Source of the DNA: Tritrichomonas musculus
Taxonomy: Eukaryota; Parabasalia; Tritrichomonadida; Tritrichomonadidae
DNA: 64,000 nt
NCBI GenBank assembly: GCA_039105265.1
Contig: JAPFFF010000001.1
Coordinates: 4,278,001 to 4,342,000, forward strand
Direction: 5' to 3'
Position 1 is the stretch's first letter. Each line of letters begins with the position of its first letter. A program made the translations under genes and the position numbers. This document shows, piece by piece, positions 29,838 through 39,951 of this stretch. The notes beneath the pieces are model-generated. The model worked only from the letters and a program-made list of their open reading frames with translations, did not search any database and was not told the origin of the DNA.

Positions 29838-30737
29838 ATGAATTATCCTGACTGTGTAGCACATGCAATTGGTCAAACATACCTCCTTAATGATCGGGAT
29901 TTTGCCGAGCTCCTCATAAAAGAAGGTTTTCTATCTCCAGGACCTTTCTGTTGTACACAATGCGGCCTTGTGATGAATTTAAATTCATCCAACAACACAA
30001 CTGATGGGTGTGCATGGAAGTGCCCCAATAACCGCTGTCGCAGATCAATTTCAATACGCACGAATTCAATGTTTTATGGATGCGGCTTTTCTCTCAAGGC
30101 CATCTATGTCATTTACGCATGTTTTGCCGCCAATTTTAGACCTATTGACATCGGGCAGGTCGTTGGAGTCAAAGACTTGCACGGAGTCAATAGGTTATTA
30201 TCCCTCTTCAGGGCTCGCGCCGTTCAGAAGTACCAGACTGACATCACCCAGCATCCATTGGGACAGTTTAACACTGTCCAAATGGATGAGTCAGCACTGG
30301 GGAAGGCCAAGCACCACAAAGGGCGTGCTCTGAAAAGGGATTGCAACTGGGTGGTTGGAGCTTTTGAAGAGCACACTAACAGAGTTGCTGTTCAAAATGT
30401 CTCCAACCGCACCAGTGCAACTCTCATGAATTTCGTCCATCAAAACATCGTTCCTGGTGCTCAAATTTATACTGACCAATGGCCAGCATACAACTCCCTA
30501 ACTGCCAATGGGTACGTTCACAAAACTGTGAATCATTCGATTCAGTTTGTGAACGTACTACCATCAGGTGAAAGAGTTAATACAGAAAAGGCTGAGTCTG
30601 GGTGGGGATCGATGAAAAAGTTTCTCGATCACCACTCAGCATACCACCGAAAGTATACCAACGAGTATATTCAAACGTGGGCCTATCGTAAAAATTTAGT
30701 TCATTCTTATCACGATGCTTTCCAAACCATTCTTTAA
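29838..30737 (+). CDS. IS1595/ISXO2-like (Merlin-type) DDE transposase
   Basis: A 299-aa protein. An N-terminal zinc ribbon lies at about residues 38-75 (CCTQCGLVMNL, WKCPNNRCRRSISIR), followed by a DDE catalytic domain: Asp in QMDESALG (about 149), Asp in IYTDQWPAY (about 213) and Glu in EKAESGWGSMKKF (about 252). This order is that of the IS1595/ISXO2 family of bacteria and its eukaryotic relatives, the Merlin transposons, known from T. vaginalis. It cuts and joins transposon ends. The frame is whole. GC content is near 45%, against about 20% for the flanking DNA, so codon use is unlike the host genes; this points to recent arrival or transfer. I could not find terminal inverted repeats, so the element's boundaries are unknown. 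Confidence 0.88.
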   Translation: MNYPDCVAHAIGQTYLLNDRDFAELLIKEGFLSPGPFCCTQCGLVMNLNSSNNTTDGCAWKCPNNRCRRSISIRTNSMFYGCGFSLKAIYVIYACFAANFRPIDIGQVVGVKDLHGVNRLLSLFRARAVQKYQTDITQHPLGQFNTVQMDESALGKAKHHKGRALKRDCNWVVGAFEEHTNRVAVQNVSNRTSATLMNFVHQNIVPGAQIYTDQWPAYNSLTANGYVHKTVNHSIQFVNVLPSGERVNTEKAESGWGSMKKFLDHHSAYHRKYTNEYIQTWAYRKNLVHSYHDAFQTIL

Positions 30738-32360
30738 AATCATACTTATTAAATAAAAAAAAATTTTATTATTATTATTTTTTTTTTTTATGCACATTTT
30801 TAAAAATCCAAGAAAAAGTTATAATTTATAAGAAATAATTCCAAATTTCTGAATATAAATTGATCTTTTTAAAAAAAAAAAAAGAATCAGAGGTATTCAT
30901 GAAGTGATCTAGCCTAAAAATTTGATAGATAATTAAATATTATTTTATATATTTTATTTTATGCTATAATAGAAAGTATGTAATGTTTTATATGTTTGAT
31001 TTCGAGATATTAATATAAATTATATTTCTATGACTAAATGGCTATGGAGAACTTTTGTTAGAGAAATTAAATTCTCAATTTTGAATATCATTAACAAAAG
31101 TTGTTTCTTTTGAAAGAAAATATTTCAATGAAAATGGAGTAATATTTCAAAGGATTATTTTAAAATTGAAATAATTTAATTTTTTATTGCTGCTGATTTA
31201 TTTATATAATATTTTAATATATTTTATTTATATTATCTTATTTATTTTTTAGGTTATGTTTTATATTATATTTATATATATATAATATGATTTATTTTAT
31301 TGAATATTAGGATATATTCATAATTATAATTTGAATAAAGATTTATTATTGAAATGACGATCATTTTTTTGAATACATGATTAGTTTATATATTGAATGA
31401 AATAAAATAAATATTGAATTAATATTTTTTAAATTAATCAATTAAAATATCTTGATTAATCATTTTATTTTTACAATAAAAAATAAAATACAATAATAGC
31501 CAAAATACATTAAATATGTTTAGTGATATATATACTTGAATACTTTCTTATTTCTTGAAATACATATTTTTAAACTCTTTTTATGACATTTTACACCATT
31601 AAAATAAGCCATTAAAATCAAAACCATTTTTTCTCAAAATTAAGCGTATAAATATCTTAAGCACTAACATATACATTAATACATATAATAAAATATCATA
31701 TGGAAAAGCATTATATAAAATTCTAGGCTGAAAAAAAAGATATGATAAGTTTATATATGAAAAAAATTTTAATTTCTTTTTATTTCTGTTTATAAATCTA
31801 ATTTAATTTGAAAAATCTAATAATTTAATTAATCTTATGTGTATTAATATAAATATATTTGGAATTTTCAAAAATCATAAAGATTGAATGAAATATTAAA
31901 GATATATCAGATTAAAAAATTTATAAAATAAACAGTGTAAGACATTCTTAAAATGATTATATCGAGCAACCAATTAAAAATTATTGATTTGAATGCATAT
32001 AACTTAATATTGATGGAAATAATGAGATTAGAAAAATTCAAAAAGACGTTAAGTCACTTAACATGAATACCTCTAAAGAATCGAACATTATTTTTAAATC
32101 ATTTTTGAAAAAACTTTTTTTCCACATTAAGGGTAAGCTTTGAACAAACTTCAGTCAAAATTTGAAAATTTTATTTATTTTATTCGTTATTCAATTTTGA
32201 AAGATTAAAAATAATTTATATTCAATTTATTATGAAGATGTAAAAAAAATTTTTAAATCAATTTTTGGAGCATAAAAGGCTTTATAAGCATTTCGGAGTG
32301 TTTGCTTGGTTTATATTAATAAAAAATTTATTGCAAGTATTTATATTTTTTTGATAAAAG
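30738..32360. other. Intergenic, AT-rich
   Basis: About 1.6 kb of low-complexity AT-rich DNA after the transposase gene, with poly-T and poly-A tracts at about 30780 and 30870. The left half of an inverted word pair (ATTAAGGGTAAGCT) lies at 32126-32139. No gene is supported. Confidence 0.5.
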
Positions 32361-34364
32361 GAATCTTGGTGAATCAATAATCTTCATCTCAAAGAATTTA
32401 AATGATACAACATTATTTCGAATGTATAGTAATTAATACTAAAAAATATTAGTTTTGGCCTGACAAAATGTTTTTATCTTTCGTGAAAGTTGAGATATCA
32501 ATCACCTAGAGTGAAATATGTGAATTTATTTAAAATAAAAAAAATGGCCGAGACGAATTTTTATTTTATGCTTAAATAAATTAAAAAATCTAAAAAAAAC
32601 TCATTATTTAATAAATTGTGTCAGATTTTAAAATTGAATACTTTTCTATCTTTATCTTTTCTTTTTTTAACTTTTTCTCAAAATATAAAATACTTATTCT
32701 TTTTTAATTACTACAAAGCAATACTATGAATAATGATGCTCATTATTTGCATATACGTTTTGGAAGAATATGTAATCTTAATGAATCAATAATCTACATT
32801 TCGATGAATTTGAAAGAAACAACATTATTTCGAATGTATAGTAATTAATACTAAAAAATATTAGTTTTGGCCTGACAAAATGTTTTTATCTTTCGTGAAA
32901 GTTGAGATATCAATCATCTAGAGTGAAATATATGAATTTATTTAAAATAAAAAAAATGGCCGAGACGAATTTTTATTTTATGCTTAAATAAATTAAAAAA
33001 TCTAAAAAAAACTCATTATTTAATAAATTGTGTCAGATTTTAAAATTGAATACTTTTCTATCTTTATCTTTTCTTTTTTTAACTTTTTCTCAGAATATAA
33101 AATACTTATTCTTTTTTAATTGTCACAATACAATACTATAGATAATAATACTCATTATTTGCATATGTGTTTTTGAATAATATGTAATCTTAATGAATCA
33201 ATAATCACCATTTCGATGAATTAGAAAGATACAATATTGTGTCTTATATATAATAATTAACATCGAAAAATATTAGTTTTGGCCTGACAAAATATTTTAA
33301 TCTTGCGTGGAAGTTGAGATATCAATCACCTAGAGTGAAATATGTGAATTTATTTAAAATAAAAAAAATGGCCGAGACGAATTTTTATTTTATGCTTAAA
33401 TAAATTAAAAAATCTAAAAAAAACTCATTATTTAATAAATTGTGTCAGATTTTAAAATTGAATACTTTTCTATCTTTATCTTTTCTTTTTTTAACTTTTT
33501 CTCAAAATATAAAATACTTATTCCTTTTTAATCGTTATAATGCAAAAATACAATTTATAATGCATATAATTGATATATTTTTTTTTGAAAAATATAGATT
33601 TTATATCAATATTTAATACATGTATCGACGAATTTTGTTAGTGTTTTTGTAAAAAGTTCTAAAAATTCATTAAGTAACTTAAATATTGATTTATAAGATA
33701 AATGTCTAATTCAATCATCATTGTTTGCTTCATCTGATTTAAAAAAAACCAAATTTTCATCCAATTTTAGCAATTATTCACCAAAAACGTTATTATTGAA
33801 TTCTTATGCATTTTTTAAGTTTATGCCATATACCTTATCAAATAATATAAAATAATCTATTATAGTAATTTCGATACAACAATTCAAATATAAGGCAATT
33901 ATACGGATTGAGGAATAATCATATTCTATGTGATATCCTGACATTATCATATATTGAACAAGTCGATGAACCTGATTTTTTTTATTCCTTTATATTTAAA
34001 TTGATTATTTAAAAATTGAAATAATAAAAATATAATAATTCAAAATTTGTGTACATTGAATATTCAAAAACAAAAAAATGTTCTTCTTCTATAATCATAC
34101 AATCATAATTGTTTTATCCCATATATCCCAATAAAGTTATCGACCAAAAATATTAGTTTTGGCCTGAGAATTTGTATTTTTCTTCTTTATTTCACGAGAT
34201 ATTAAAATCAAAAAATTTTCTATAAGAGTTTGTTTTTAATAAAAAAAATTCTTCTGATATTTTTTTATTCTTATTCTATTTTTATAAAAAAATATCAAAA
34301 ATATTAACTTTTGAATTTTTTCTTCTATTCAAAAAATTGAGAGAAATTTGAGCTTACCCTTAAT
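32126..34364. mobile_element. Possible element bounded by inverted ATTAAGGGTAAGCT
   Basis: ATTAAGGGTAAGCT at 32126-32139 is repeated inverted and perfect at 34351-34364, enclosing the 412-bp tandem array and a related TTAGTTTTGGCCTGA word at about 34161. The matching stops outside 14 bases. This could be the end pair of a non-autonomous element of about 2.2 kb or coincidence. Confidence 0.3.
32361..33540 (+). repeat. 412-bp tandem repeat, three copies
   Basis: The anchor AGTTTTGGCCTGACAAAAT occurs at 32451, 32863 and 33275, giving two periods of exactly 412 bp. The unit includes AAAAAATGGCCGAGACGAAT and AATAAATTGTGTCAGATTTT. Copies are nearly identical in the central 280 bp and more diverged at their edges. 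No coding frame spans the unit. It is a satellite-like array or internal repeats of an element. Confidence 0.9.
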
Positions 34365-34683
34365 TCTTTTTTCATATTGCAATTGTTCAAAAATATTGAT
34401 TGCCAAATTGTTGATTGCCTTCCATTCGTTAACTTTTATCATTCATAAAAAAATGGTTTCAGTGTTTATTTGGCCGTAAAAAAAGGGAAAAAAACTAATT
34501 TTTCTTAGTAAAAATATAATTTACTAAATAATTAATAATATAACTGGAGTACTAGTAAATTTTGATTGTTGGTGAATTATAATTTCTGATGACTCATAAT
34601 TCTATTTGAATCCTGGATGTTAATTTACTCCATTTACCGTTAAATTATAAATGCTAGTCATTCTATTTGCTAATGAATAATAA
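33541..34683. other. Intergenic, AT-rich
   Basis: AT-rich DNA. A diverged fourth trace of the 412-bp unit (TTAGTTTTGGCCTGA) lies near 34161. A TTGGCCGTAA ... ACTAATT segment at 34470-34500 resembles one at 5610-5640. No gene is seen. Confidence 0.45.
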
Positions 34684-34925
34684 TTCTTTGTGTATCCTGA
34701 TTGCTGGTGCTTTCTTTTGCTATCGAATTATAATTCTTGGTACGTCGTGATTACTAGTCATTGCTTGCTGGTGGTTCCTAGCTAAATGTCATAGTGAGTT
34801 CTAATTCTGTGTATCCTGATTGCTGATGCATTCATTTGCTATTGAATTATAATTCTTGACGCGTCATGATTACTGGTCTTCGCTTGTTGGTGGTTCCTAG
34901 CTAAATGTCATAGTGAGTTCTAATT
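34684..34925 (+). repeat. 119-bp tandem repeat, two copies
   Basis: GTGGTTCCTAGCTAAATGTC recurs at 34771 and 34890, a 119-bp period. Units also share TGTATCCTGATTGCT and GAATTATAATTCTTG. Copies differ at several positions. The segment is less AT-rich than its surroundings and non-coding. Confidence 0.8.
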
Positions 34926-37080
34926 CTTTGTATAGTCGTATTCTTTGTCCTTTCATATACGTTCATTATAAATACTTTGCTTTTTCAATATGCTTTTTCA
35001 ATAAACTTTTTGAAAGATATTAATCATCGTTTTATATTCAAATTTTATATTTAAAAAAATTATAATTTATTGATATGTTAATAATATTTGTTTAATAAAA
35101 ATGTAATTATAAAAATAATACAAATAAATTGAATTAAATATTTATGAAAAACTCAGATAACTCAAAAATTTCATTATTTCCCTAATAACGTTAATTTTTT
35201 TATGAATCTACCTATTAACAACTTCTTCGCCAAATATTATTAGCTTTTAAAACTTGTTTAAGAATAGTTGGAAATTGTGTTTGCTAATGTTTTAAATCCT
35301 AAAATCTGTTTGTAATGATGGTTACGTATAAAATGAATAGTAAATATGCAAAAACAATTAATCAAATAAGATATAATATATCTACAAACACAAGTTCATT
35401 CGAAACAGGAAACATATATATTAATTTTGTTATTCAAACTTATTAAATCTGAATATATGTTTCTTGTTAAAGCATAAAATAACAGGTTTTGTGGCTGAGT
35501 ATTTGGATGTTTTTTAAGGTTTATTGAAAAGAACCTTTACATTTCTTGTTATAACTCTAGAACTGATTTTGTTTTTGTATCAAAAAATATTTTAGATGCA
35601 TGATTTGATTTTATTAAATACATACAATGATATTGCAGAAATGAGCAGTTAATGAAAAAAAGCGCAAGTGTTAAATGAAAATATAAGACTATAGTATCAA
35701 AAAGTTATTAAATATTTGAAATGAATAAGTTGAAAATCATTAACTAATAAACCAAACTGCCCAAATGAAAATGCATTTGAAAATTCAATAATTTTATCCT
35801 AAAGAACTTTTAATCTTATTTAGTTTTAAATTTAATAAAAGATTTGCTTTTTTGTTAATGCAAATAATGCTGCATTTTCAATATGTAATAGATATGTTTT
35901 AATCAATGTAGAATGAATGTTTTGTTTTATTGAATGACATTTTTTGATTGTTATGTTTTGTAGATCAATATCTTCTCTTGATATTCCATTTTCATTTACC
36001 TTTCTTTTATTCTACATTTATAGCAAACTTTCGATCTTATATATTCTTTTTTCTCAGAATTCTTTTTTTCTGATCGATTAAGTTAAAAATCCCCCTACTT
36101 TGCTTAACTACAACTGGTATCAACATATTTACTTGGATGTTCCGAATACCTTTTTCTTTAATACATAGATTAACAATTGTTATATTCTTTAAACTAAACT
36201 ACGGTTTTATTAATAACAGCAATTGCATTTATTAAACCAAATTTATCGAATTCCTTTGTTTTCTCATTATTATAGGCAGTAATAAAATATTAAATACATC
36301 ATTCACAGCTTTATGAAAATCATTTAACGCATCTTCTTTATCATATAATCATATTAATTGGTTATCAACATCTTTTAACTTAATATAAAATATTTCAGTT
36401 ATATTAGCAGTTGGAAATATTACCATAAATTATTTTAAATGATCCATATATAGATTTCAGTCAATATACCAGAAATGATAAGAGCTTTACATTTGAACTT
36501 CTTGGTTCTAATCTGTTTACTGGTTCAACATAAATCATATTTATCATCTATTCTATAATGGATACGCTAGATAACCAAAAACTTCACCATTCTATTTGGA
36601 AAGTTAAATAATCATATTTGATAATCCATCATTTAGATGTTTATGATTGCTCCATCACCCAATGATTTATCTGTAAATGGATGTGTGGAATTCTTCGTAT
36701 ATACATAATAATTTAGTAGAAACTGCTTTTGACAATGACACGATTTTTTTGATCGGAGATACCAATATGATAATAATTTTTATGACTATTCATTCCACGA
36801 TATATCCATCTTGCCAAACGACCAACTTTTTAAATATATAGTTATTCTACAACACAATGTCAGATATCTACATTATTTATCAGCGATTTCTTTTAATGCG
36901 CACTTACTCATAACGAAATCACAGATATCTTCCATGTTCAACAACAAATTCGCCCAATATACAACTATTTCATAGTATAATGCCAAATGTCTACTTTATT
37001 CATCAACTGCTTTCTTATGCTTGTATTTACATTTAAATAAATTATTAAATAACCTAATAAACTATATATAAATTATATTG
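34926..37080. other. Intergenic; possible decayed coding DNA near 36.05-36.99 kb
   Basis: About 2.1 kb of AT-rich DNA. Between about 36050 and 36990 the composition is milder, and the minus strand shows short protein-like stretches without a continuous frame, suggesting an old inactivated gene or element fragment. I cannot name it. Nothing else was noticed before the Polinton. Confidence 0.3.
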
Positions 37081-37085
37081 TACGA
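37081..37085. repeat. Polinton target-site repeat (left), TACGA
   Basis: TACGA directly abuts the left terminus AGTAGTATA and recurs directly after the right terminus at 62573-62577. It can be read as six bases (TACGAA) if one terminal A is shared, as expected for Polintons, which duplicate 6 bp. Confidence 0.75.
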
Positions 37086-37330
37086 AGTAGTATATACGAG
37101 TCGGTTTCCGCTGGGGCTGGCACCCCACGCGTCAACACGAACTCGTCATAAAAGAAAAAGAAAAGAAAAGAAAAAGAAAAGAAAAGAAAAAAGAAAAAAA
37201 GAAAAGAAAAGAAAAAAATATTCTTGTTCTCACTACTGCTCCCCATCAATGAAACGGCACAGGTACCCCACCCCACAACCGCCCATCTATGAAACGGCAC
37301 AGGTACCTGCCCCGAGAATCTCGTACCTAC
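37086..37330. repeat. Polinton left terminal inverted repeat, 245 bp
   Basis: It pairs with 62328-62572; as far as I can see by eye the two are identical. From the outside in: a GC-rich 60-bp end, an about 70-bp pure A/G tract on this strand, and two copies of the word ATGAAACGGCACAGGTACC, ending GAATCTCGTACCTAC. Confidence 0.95.
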
Positions 37331-37334
37331 CTCC

Positions 37335-39932
37335 TTATAATGAATGTATCTCATTCTTGGTATTATCTTCAGCTAAGATACCATTTGATGTAAAGAATGT
37401 CGAATTAATCGCTATGAAATTAGCGGTTGCATTGACCACTAAATTGCCACTACTTAATGGAAATTCAATATTGTTTAACCAGATCTTAGTTGGTTCACAT
37501 TGATATTCACTCGTAGGTGAATTTTTAACATTGAATGATATATTAATTTTAATTTCTTTATCACTGGTAACATTATTTTTGTTTTCATGATATGTCAAAT
37601 AGAGGGTTGCCTCATATGCATCAAATGGTTGTTCGAATTGGTAACGAATGCTAGTACTATTTGGTACGCTGAATGTATACTTAATTCGCGTTAATCTATT
37701 CGCTAATGCAGTTAACCTAGCTTCCATTGCTGCTATAGTATCTTTTAATGCGATATTTTCACCCTCTAATGTCTCTATCCTACCTATAAGTACATCTAGA
37801 CCTTCATTAGCTTCATCCACAGTAGGGTAATTATCAAACTCAGCCTCTAGCTCATTGACCTTCTCAGCTAACAACTTGAAACAAGGCTTGAGTGAATCCC
37901 TAAACATATTGCTGATATCCATAGCACCACTTAATGTCAAGGTTCCAGTATCAGGGTTATCATTCTCATCAGTAAAAGGTAGTTCATCTAGTTGCTTATA
38001 CTCTTCCTCACACCAGGTAATTATAGGTGTTATATCTTTGGTTATGCTTCTTGCTGTAGTACCTGACATGAAGTTAATGCTATTTCTAACCAAATCACTC
38101 ATACCTTTGGTTGACTTATGAGAGAATAACCTTTTAAGGAATCCTCCACCTTTTATGGTAGGAAAGCTTATACCATCTGGAAATAGCTGCATACCAATAG
38201 AACCTATTGACCCAGCAGTACCTGCAACTCCAAAAGCTAATGCAGTCCATGAGACTATACGTAAATTATCTACATCATCCTCCAGATGTTGAGTAACTTG
38301 TTCAGTCCTTGATACTCTACCTTTTAAGCTTTCCATAACAGTGTTCATTTCGTTAACATCATAGCTAATAACATCTACATTGTTGGTAACTAAGTTTAAA
38401 TCACTCCTCATAGTAGTAATATTATCAGCTGTAATTATCTTAGAGGAGGTAATATTATAATCAGTATATAAGGTTGTTGCCCCATTAGGATTTGGGGATA
38501 CTTCATAAAATTGCTGCTTAATGATATACTCGAATGGGTTAGTAGTTGAATCCCAATGAACCTCATCTATTGGGTCAACATATTCATCAGCTAAATATAT
38601 CTTAATATCCCTTGAGTCATTAGTAGTCGAAGCTGCATATGTATATTCAAGCTTTTCACATGAATCAAGTACACCATGTAAGAACAACCATACCTTGTCT
38701 CCTCCATTACCTTCTTTTCCAGTAGGTCGAACTGAGAACCTATTTGCATTTTTAGAACCTTCAAGGGTAATATCAAGGTAGAGTTCATCAATAGCACTAG
38801 TTTCTAATTTATTAGTCGCATTATTCATCTTATAGCACCTTATTGCTTCAATATCATATCCATCTTTTGTACCTCCTTGACTTGTTTGATATCCTAGACC
38901 ATATTTCGAAAAAGGTTCTATCTCCCCTGTCTTTAATTTTACAAAACAGTCTATTTTGCACTTACCTCCATGAATCATGTAATGTAGTAGGTTATCAGGA
39001 GAGTAGTCATTAGGCTTATTAATCAGTTTCATGTTCCTCTCACTCCTCTTGACTTGTATGTAGGTACCATCTTCACCATACTCATTCTCCTTATTTAATC
39101 CATTAACTAATCTACCATTGATATGACCTTGTATGTTATCACCTACCCATTTTGTACCATCCCATGATAAAAACCACTTATTACCAAAACAATACTCATT
39201 AAACCTAAACTCTAAGTCATTAGGTATAGTATATCCTGTATCTATGTTCCATTGAAGTAACCAATATTTCTTGTTATCTATCACAACCTGACTAGTTGAT
39301 GTAGGCTTATATAAGTATAGTACATCACTTTTACGTAAACTTAATGCATTATCAGCTTTTATTATAGAACACTTTATTGCCTTCTCTGTCTGTAAAGAAT
39401 CAGTTATATATTCATTCATTATGCTCAACTCCCCATTCAGCCACAAGGTATATGGGTTGAAGTCTAGTTTACTATCAAAAGCTATATTCATATATCCCAT
39501 AATGGTACTATTATTTATACTGCATCCATTACTACTTTTAGTTATCAAAGGAGAATATACTTGACCATCCTTAACATATATGTAGAACTCCTTGACTAAA
39601 TTACCACTTGTATCATATACTATATTCTTCCTCAATACTATCTTAAATATATTAGTCTGGGTTTTTATTTCGTTGAGCTTATTCATGAAGTCTTCAGGCA
39701 AATTAACAAACTTAAGGATATTGTAAGTTGTTGTTGAAGACTCAAATGATACATACTGTATATTTTTATTTTTAATATCAACTTCTGGTAAACCTTCGAC
39801 CTCATTAAATAAATGACCTGTCTGTACATAGTTATCTAAGTCACCCAAGGTTAATAACTGGCTACCTTTTCGAGTAGCATCCCCTATCTTAAACTGTATA
39901 TCTCCTTTAAATCTTGTAGTAGTATCACTCAT
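37335..39932 (-). CDS. Polinton large structural candidate, fibre-like (865 aa)
   Basis: Read from the ATG at 39932 (MSDTTTRFKGDIQFK); the frame also runs further upstream but would overlap the preceding gene's end. Residues about 190-540 form a module shared with the neighbouring 1755-aa protein: DVLYLYKP, NDLEFRFNEYCFGNKWFLSW and QQFYEVSPNPNGATTLYTDY. A short hydrophobic Gly/Ala segment follows (ALAFGVAGTAGSIGSIG, about 600), then a coiled coil (ENIALKDTIAAMEARLTALA, about 735) and a beta-rich C-terminus. The function is unknown; a long beta-rich protein with a coiled-coil stalk suggests a surface fibre or attachment protein. Its stop lies 5 bp inside the left terminal repeat. The 5' flank has the T-rich, TAAAATG late-type form. 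Confidence 0.7.
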   Translation of the reverse strand: MSDTTTRFKGDIQFKIGDATRKGSQLLTLGDLDNYVQTGHLFNEVEGLPEVDIKNKNIQYVSFESSTTTYNILKFVNLPEDFMNKLNEIKTQTNIFKIVLRKNIVYDTSGNLVKEFYIYVKDGQVYSPLITKSSNGCSINNSTIMGYMNIAFDSKLDFNPYTLWLNGELSIMNEYITDSLQTEKAIKCSIIKADNALSLRKSDVLYLYKPTSTSQVVIDNKKYWLLQWNIDTGYTIPNDLEFRFNEYCFGNKWFLSWDGTKWVGDNIQGHINGRLVNGLNKENEYGEDGTYIQVKRSERNMKLINKPNDYSPDNLLHYMIHGGKCKIDCFVKLKTGEIEPFSKYGLGYQTSQGGTKDGYDIEAIRCYKMNNATNKLETSAIDELYLDITLEGSKNANRFSVRPTGKEGNGGDKVWLFLHGVLDSCEKLEYTYAASTTNDSRDIKIYLADEYVDPIDEVHWDSTTNPFEYIIKQQFYEVSPNPNGATTLYTDYNITSSKIITADNITTMRSDLNLVTNNVDVISYDVNEMNTVMESLKGRVSRTEQVTQHLEDDVDNLRIVSWTALAFGVAGTAGSIGSIGMQLFPDGISFPTIKGGGFLKRLFSHKSTKGMSDLVRNSINFMSGTTARSITKDITPIITWCEEEYKQLDELPFTDENDNPDTGTLTLSGAMDISNMFRDSLKPCFKLLAEKVNELEAEFDNYPTVDEANEGLDVLIGRIETLEGENIALKDTIAAMEARLTALANRLTRIKYTFSVPNSTSIRYQFEQPFDAYEATLYLTYHENKNNVTSDKEIKINISFNVKNSPTSEYQCEPTKIWLNNIEFPLSSGNLVVNATANFIAINSTFFTSNGILAEDNTKNEIHSL

Positions 39933-39951
39933 TTTAGTTAAATAAAACTTC

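Noticed and set aside
29760-31000. Terminal inverted repeats for the transposase gene
   Set aside because: I compared both flanks and found no convincing pair; only a small hairpin before the ATG.
37078-37503. Frames through the Polinton terminal repeats, both ends
   Set aside because: They translate the purine/pyrimidine tract and recur only because the two repeats match; no protein features.
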